A DNA stretch of 64,000 bases from JAMBLL01 sp964460075. GTDB taxonomy: Bacteria > Actinomycetota > Acidimicrobiia > Spongiisociales > UBA5794. Shown here one piece after another: positions 61,089 through 64,000 of this stretch. Location: the NCBI GenBank assembly GCA_964460075.1, contig CAYWPC010000013.1, positions 1 to 64,000 on the forward strand, given 5' to 3'. Every line of letters begins with the position of its first letter. The stretch's first letter is position 1. A program made the position numbers and the translations under genes. Below the pieces are notes generated by a model. It did no database searches and had not been told where the DNA came from. It saw nothing but the letters and a program-made list of their open reading frames with translations.

Positions 61089-61157
61089 GGCTCCCTGCAC
61101 AAGTCGTTGTTTGCAGGAGCCATCAGCCGTGTGGCGGTTGTGGCGAGCTCCATCGCC
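61089..61157 (-). promoter_or_regulatory. Fluoride riboswitch (crcB motif) with SD-masking hairpin
   Basis: On the minus strand 61157-61113 matches the crcB aptamer: GGCGATGGAGCTCGCC (P1/P2 with GGAGC for the pseudoknot), ACAACCGCC, a short loop, then GGCTGATGGCTCCTGC containing the pairing GCTCC. Downstream, GGCTCCTGCA (61121-61112) can instead pair with TGCAGGGAGCC (61099-61089), which holds the ribosome site of crcB. Fluoride binding would keep GGCTCC in the aptamer and free the site, so control is probably at translation. Confidence 0.88.
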
Positions 61158-61265
61158 GTCCCATGAATCATAGATCCGTTCTCAGATTCATCTCCGCTGT
61201 TCACCGTCGCCGGTCGGCTTACCCGTGAGGGTCATACTCATCGATGGTGCACGAGACGGATCCGA

Positions 61266-61769
61266 TCAGCTGATGGACGACTGGTACGCGTCGACGAACG
61301 CGACGGCTGTTGCCCTTCGGATCTTCGCGACACCAAAACCGGCGGTACTCCCACTGTTCGTCGTCACAGAGACAAGCGGCATCGACTGGCCGAAGAGCTT
61401 CGTCGTTCCCATCGCGACCTCGGCAATGTCTGCACGTGGCATGACACCGAGAAGGTTCTTCACCTTGCCGAACGCCCCGACGGTGTACACGATGATGCGT
61501 CGATCGGTGAGAACGACGGCGACCTGTCGCCCCTTCGACGATCCCACCCCTGCGGCCTCGTTGCTTGTGCGACGGTCTTCACCGGCGCTGGCGCCGAGCT
61601 TGCTCCCGAAGAGCAGGCCTACCGCGCCGAGAGAGACGCCACCGGCAGCGCCCAGTATCCCCGCCTCGGCCTCCCCGTCTGGTATGGCTTGCACCGCAGC
61701 GAGAACCTCCTCCCCTGGTTCGAGGTCGTTGGCCACCCCGCGTACAAGCTTGTCGAGTTTGCTTCCCAC
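61266..61769 (-). CDS. PH-domain-like small protein
   Basis: The 167-residue protein has an N-terminal helix with EPGEEVLAAVQ and a Gly/Ala-rich hydrophobic segment (GILGAAGGVSLGAVGLLFG). Its beta-rich C-terminal half has VVLTDRRIIVYTVG and ADIAEVAMGTT. The order is the same as in the gene at 44332, so both look like members of one bacterial PH-like family with a single hydrophobic hairpin. Function unknown. Confidence 0.65.
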   Translation of the reverse strand: MGSKLDKLVRGVANDLEPGEEVLAAVQAIPDGEAEAGILGAAGGVSLGAVGLLFGSKLGASAGEDRRTSNEAAGVGSSKGRQVAVVLTDRRIIVYTVGAFGKVKNLLGVMPRADIAEVAMGTTKLFGQSMPLVSVTTNSGSTAGFGVAKIRRATAVAFVDAYQSSIS

Positions 61770-61869
61770 ACCGGTCTCCTCTCTCTGGGGAGTCTCAGGT
61801 CGTACGACCCGACTCTGCCGGCTCAGCCATGCTACTGCGCGGACTTCGACGCGGCGAGGGATCGGGTGC

Positions 61870-62979
61870 TCAGTCGTTTGCGGCCAGAACCCGCAGGGCG
61901 TTCTCGCCGAGAACCTTCCTGATGTCGGGCTCTGACCATCCTCTCTCTATGAGCTCCACCGTGATCGCGGGGTAGGTGGACACGTCCTCGAGTCCCACCG
62001 GTGTCACCTCGATACCGTCGAAGTCTGATCCGAGCCCGACATGGTCCACACCGGCAACGGATGCGACGTGTTCAACGTGGTCAACGACGTCGGCGACCGT
62101 TCCACGAGCGATCTGACGTTCATGGAGGCGCCGCGCCATTTCTGCTTCGAATGCCTCATCGGTGTCGAAGGCACCTCGAAGCTCTCTGGCCTCTTGGAAC
62201 ATCTCGACCATTTGGGCGGCGGATTCTGCCAGAACGAACGGTGGGAAGAAATTGACCATGACGACCCCGTTGTTGTCGGCGACGGTTTCGAGTACGTCGT
62301 CCGGCACGTTTCGCGGGTGCGGCGCGATTGCTCTAGCCCCGGAGTGCGATGCCATGACCGGCCGCTCAGATGTCTCCAATGCGTCGCGCATCGTCTCATC
62401 GGACACGTGGGAGATGTCGACGACCATACCGATCTCATTCATGGCGGTAACCACCGTACGGCCAAAACCGGTCAACCCGCCGTGGCGACGCACGTCGGTC
62501 GCCGAATCGGCCCAATCGATGGTGTCACCGTGGGTGAGTGTCAGGTAGCGCACGCCGCGAGCACGGAGTGCCCGCAACTTTCCGAGTTCGTTCTCGATCG
62601 CGTGACCGCCCTCAGCCCCGAGAAGCGAAGCGGTTCTCCCCTCACGGCCGATCGCGATTGCCTGTGCAGCAGTGTCCACAGCGGCGAGATGGTCCGGGTC
62701 GTTGTGAATCATCATCTCGACGATTTGTATCTGGGAGATGACGGCATCGAAGGGATCCGGCTGCCATGCAGGTACGAAGACGGACCAGAATTGGGCTCCG
62801 ACACCACCCACGGCGAGCCGAGGTCCGTCGGTGTGGTATCCGGGAAGCTCTTTGGATGGGTCAGCGACCCGTAGATCGCCCCCAGCGCGGACACGGATCG
62901 CCCATGGCAGATCGTTGTGTCCGTCAACGACGGGCATCGAGGCGTGAATCTTGCGCGCTTGTTCGAAGGGTTGGGGCAT
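61870..62979 (-). CDS. Membrane dipeptidase (renal dipeptidase family, M19)
   Basis: The 369-residue amidohydrolase-fold peptidase has the two-zinc ligands of the M19 family: VDGHNDLP (residues 18-25), EGGHAIE, DISHVSDETM, ASHSGARAIAPHPRN and GLGSDFDG. It cleaves dipeptides, including L-D or D-containing ones. No signal peptide is seen, so it is probably cytoplasmic. A TAGACT box (62986-62991) ends 6 nt before the ATG without a ribosome site, fitting a leaderless message. Confidence 0.9.
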   Translation of the reverse strand: MPQPFEQARKIHASMPVVDGHNDLPWAIRVRAGGDLRVADPSKELPGYHTDGPRLAVGGVGAQFWSVFVPAWQPDPFDAVISQIQIVEMMIHNDPDHLAAVDTAAQAIAIGREGRTASLLGAEGGHAIENELGKLRALRARGVRYLTLTHGDTIDWADSATDVRRHGGLTGFGRTVVTAMNEIGMVVDISHVSDETMRDALETSERPVMASHSGARAIAPHPRNVPDDVLETVADNNGVVMVNFFPPFVLAESAAQMVEMFQEARELRGAFDTDEAFEAEMARRLHERQIARGTVADVVDHVEHVASVAGVDHVGLGSDFDGIEVTPVGLEDVSTYPAITVELIERGWSEPDIRKVLGENALRVLAAND

Positions 62980-63054
62980 TCGTGCAGTCTACGTACCCGC
63001 ACCACAAGCGTTGCGGTGAGGGCGCGGCATCTAGCACGCACCGAAGCCACACCG

Positions 63055-63067
63055 TACGATGGCCGGC
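63055..63067 (+). promoter_or_regulatory. -10 box for a leaderless transcript
   Basis: TACGAT (63055-63060) ends 7 nt before ATG 63068 of the methyltransferase gene, with GGCCGGC between and no ribosome site. The same box and spacing occur before 59810. Confidence 0.45.
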
Positions 63068-63637
63068 ATGATGATGGGCGACCACACCGAACGTGACCAT
63101 TGGAACCGGCGGTATGCCGAACGGCCATGGCCAGACGATCCATCGCTCTGGTTGGTGCAGAACGCCGACCTCCTCACAGACACCGGTCGCGCCCTCGATG
63201 TGGCAGGAGGAACAGGGCGTAACGCCCTCTGGCTGGCACAACGGGGCTGGTCCGTCACTATCGCCGACATCTCCGACGTGGGAATCGCCATTGCCCGTCA
63301 ACGCGCCGAGGCGATCGACGTCACCCTCGAAACACACCTCGTCGACCTCGACGCCGATGCACTCGCCACAGGCCCATGGGACCTGGTCATGTTGTTTCAC
63401 TACCTCAAGCGAGATATCTTCTCCGCCATCGCCACGACCCTTCGACCGGGAGGCACGCTCATTGGGGCACTTGCAACGGTCACGAACCTTGAGCGCAACG
63501 AACGGCCACCGCTGCCCTATCTGCTCGACGATGGCGAGCTTCCCGATTTGGTTGGCGACATGGAGCTCGTTCGCTATCAAGAGGGATGGCTCGACGATCG
63601 CCACGACGCCCGTTTCGTGGCCCACAAACCGACTTGA
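63068..63637 (+). CDS. SAM-dependent methyltransferase (TehB/class I type)
   Basis: ATG 63068 fits the -10 box; 63059 and 63071 are alternatives. About 189 residues, with the SAM motif ALDVAGGTGRNALWLAQRGWSVTIADIS (motif I and acidic end of strand 2), MLFHYLKRDIF and LRPGGTLIG. The N-terminal HWNRRYAERPWPDDPSLWL is usual for small TehB-like enzymes. The methyl acceptor is unknown. It is divergent from the dipeptidase. Confidence 0.83.
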   Translation: MMMGDHTERDHWNRRYAERPWPDDPSLWLVQNADLLTDTGRALDVAGGTGRNALWLAQRGWSVTIADISDVGIAIARQRAEAIDVTLETHLVDLDADALATGPWDLVMLFHYLKRDIFSAIATTLRPGGTLIGALATVTNLERNERPPLPYLLDDGELPDLVGDMELVRYQEGWLDDRHDARFVAHKPT

Positions 63638-63801
63638 TCTCACGACCGGCCTACCTTCACGGGTGGTAGGGTGGCTCCGCATGCGGGACACTCCCGCTGG
63701 CACGGCAGCACGTGGCCAGGGCGCACACAACGCCCCGCCGTGTTCGCTTGTCCGGCGTTTCGTCTCGTGACCATACGTAACCTCATCCCTGGAGAGAAAC
63801 T

Positions 63802-64000
63802 GTGGAGCAAGACCGAGTTCGCCTCGACGTTGACGGACCCATCGCGACGGTGACCCTCGCACGCCCGGAGAAGCGCAACGCCCTGGGCCTGGATCTCATG
63901 CGGTCAGTGATCGATACGCTCGACCGCGTGCCGTCCGATGTCGGTGTCGTGATCATGGCTGCAGAGGGCAAGGTGTTCTCCGCCGGTCACGACATGTCCG
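63802..64000 (+). CDS. Enoyl-CoA hydratase family protein (partial, 5' end)
   Basis: GTG 63802 follows GGAGA. The visible 66 residues read as a crotonase N-terminus: PIATVTLARPEKRNALGLDLM and the oxyanion/CoA segment AEGKVFSAGHDMS at the window edge. The GHD(M/L)S ending is typical of the enoyl-CoA hydratase/isomerase group. The rest lies outside the window. Confidence 0.85.
   Translation, partial: MEQDRVRLDVDGPIATVTLARPEKRNALGLDLMRSVIDTLDRVPSDVGVVIMAAEGKVFSAGHDMS

Noticed and set aside
1..64000. tRNA, rRNA, CRISPR array, insertion sequence or prophage
   Set aside because: I looked for cloverleaf ends, regularly spaced repeats, transposase motifs and integrase genes and found none that I could support.

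Overview
The window looks like chromosome of a fairly GC-rich, free-living actinomycete-type bacterium (Actinomycetota, possibly near Acidimicrobiia). The class is an inference from composition, GTG/TTG starts, apparent leaderless promoters (a TANNNT box 6-7 nt before ATG) and gene content. No rRNA, tRNA, CRISPR array, insertion sequence or phage gene was seen.

Layout. 1-4.3 kb: an ApbE/ferric-reductase-like redox operon, an MFS transporter and a secreted protein. 4.4-9.2 kb: a BMP-type (nucleoside-like) ABC importer. 9.3-12.0 kb: PEP carboxylase. 12.1-36.3 kb: a large purine/ureide catabolic island. It holds an 8-oxoguanine-deaminase-like amidohydrolase; an operon for D-carbamoylase, fused XdhD-like dehydrogenase, SsnA-like amidohydrolase, YgfK-like flavo-iron-sulfur protein and YgeX-like diaminopropionate ammonia-lyase; a carbamate kinase and two carbamoyltransferases around a GntR regulator; an orphan histidine kinase; and an overlapping operon for beta-ureidopropionase-like hydrolase, thiamine-binding-like protein, HTH protein, nucleoside deaminase and a second xanthine-dehydrogenase-type enzyme.

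36.5-48.8 kb is housekeeping and envelope/redox material: LspA, an A-type Fe-S carrier-like protein, a GGR-like flavoprotein, cytochrome b, a small Cys/His protein, hydrolases, methylmalonyl-CoA epimerase, a DEAD-box helicase fused to an RRM, a separate RRM protein and a PAP2 phosphatase. 48.9-52.5 kb carries a broken PEP-synthase-like gene among small membrane proteins. 52.7-59.8 kb is a TetR-regulated acyl-CoA carboxylase/AtuA-type operon. 60-61.2 kb is a two-subunit fluoride channel operon under a fluoride riboswitch. The end holds a dipeptidase, a methyltransferase and the start of an enoyl-CoA hydratase.

How the parts work together: the same inverted repeat, TTGACA-N3-TGTCAA, lies in front of the ABC importer (9185), the carbamoylase-XdhD-SsnA-YgfK-YgeX operon (23068, as two facing copies) and the ureidopropionase-XDH operon (30519). 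This suggests one regulon for uptake and degradation of purines/ureides. The carbamoyltransferases and carbamate kinase could turn ureido groups into carbamoyl phosphate and then ATP, while the YgeX-like lyase would give pyruvate and ammonia. The functions are homology-based and the pathway is inference.
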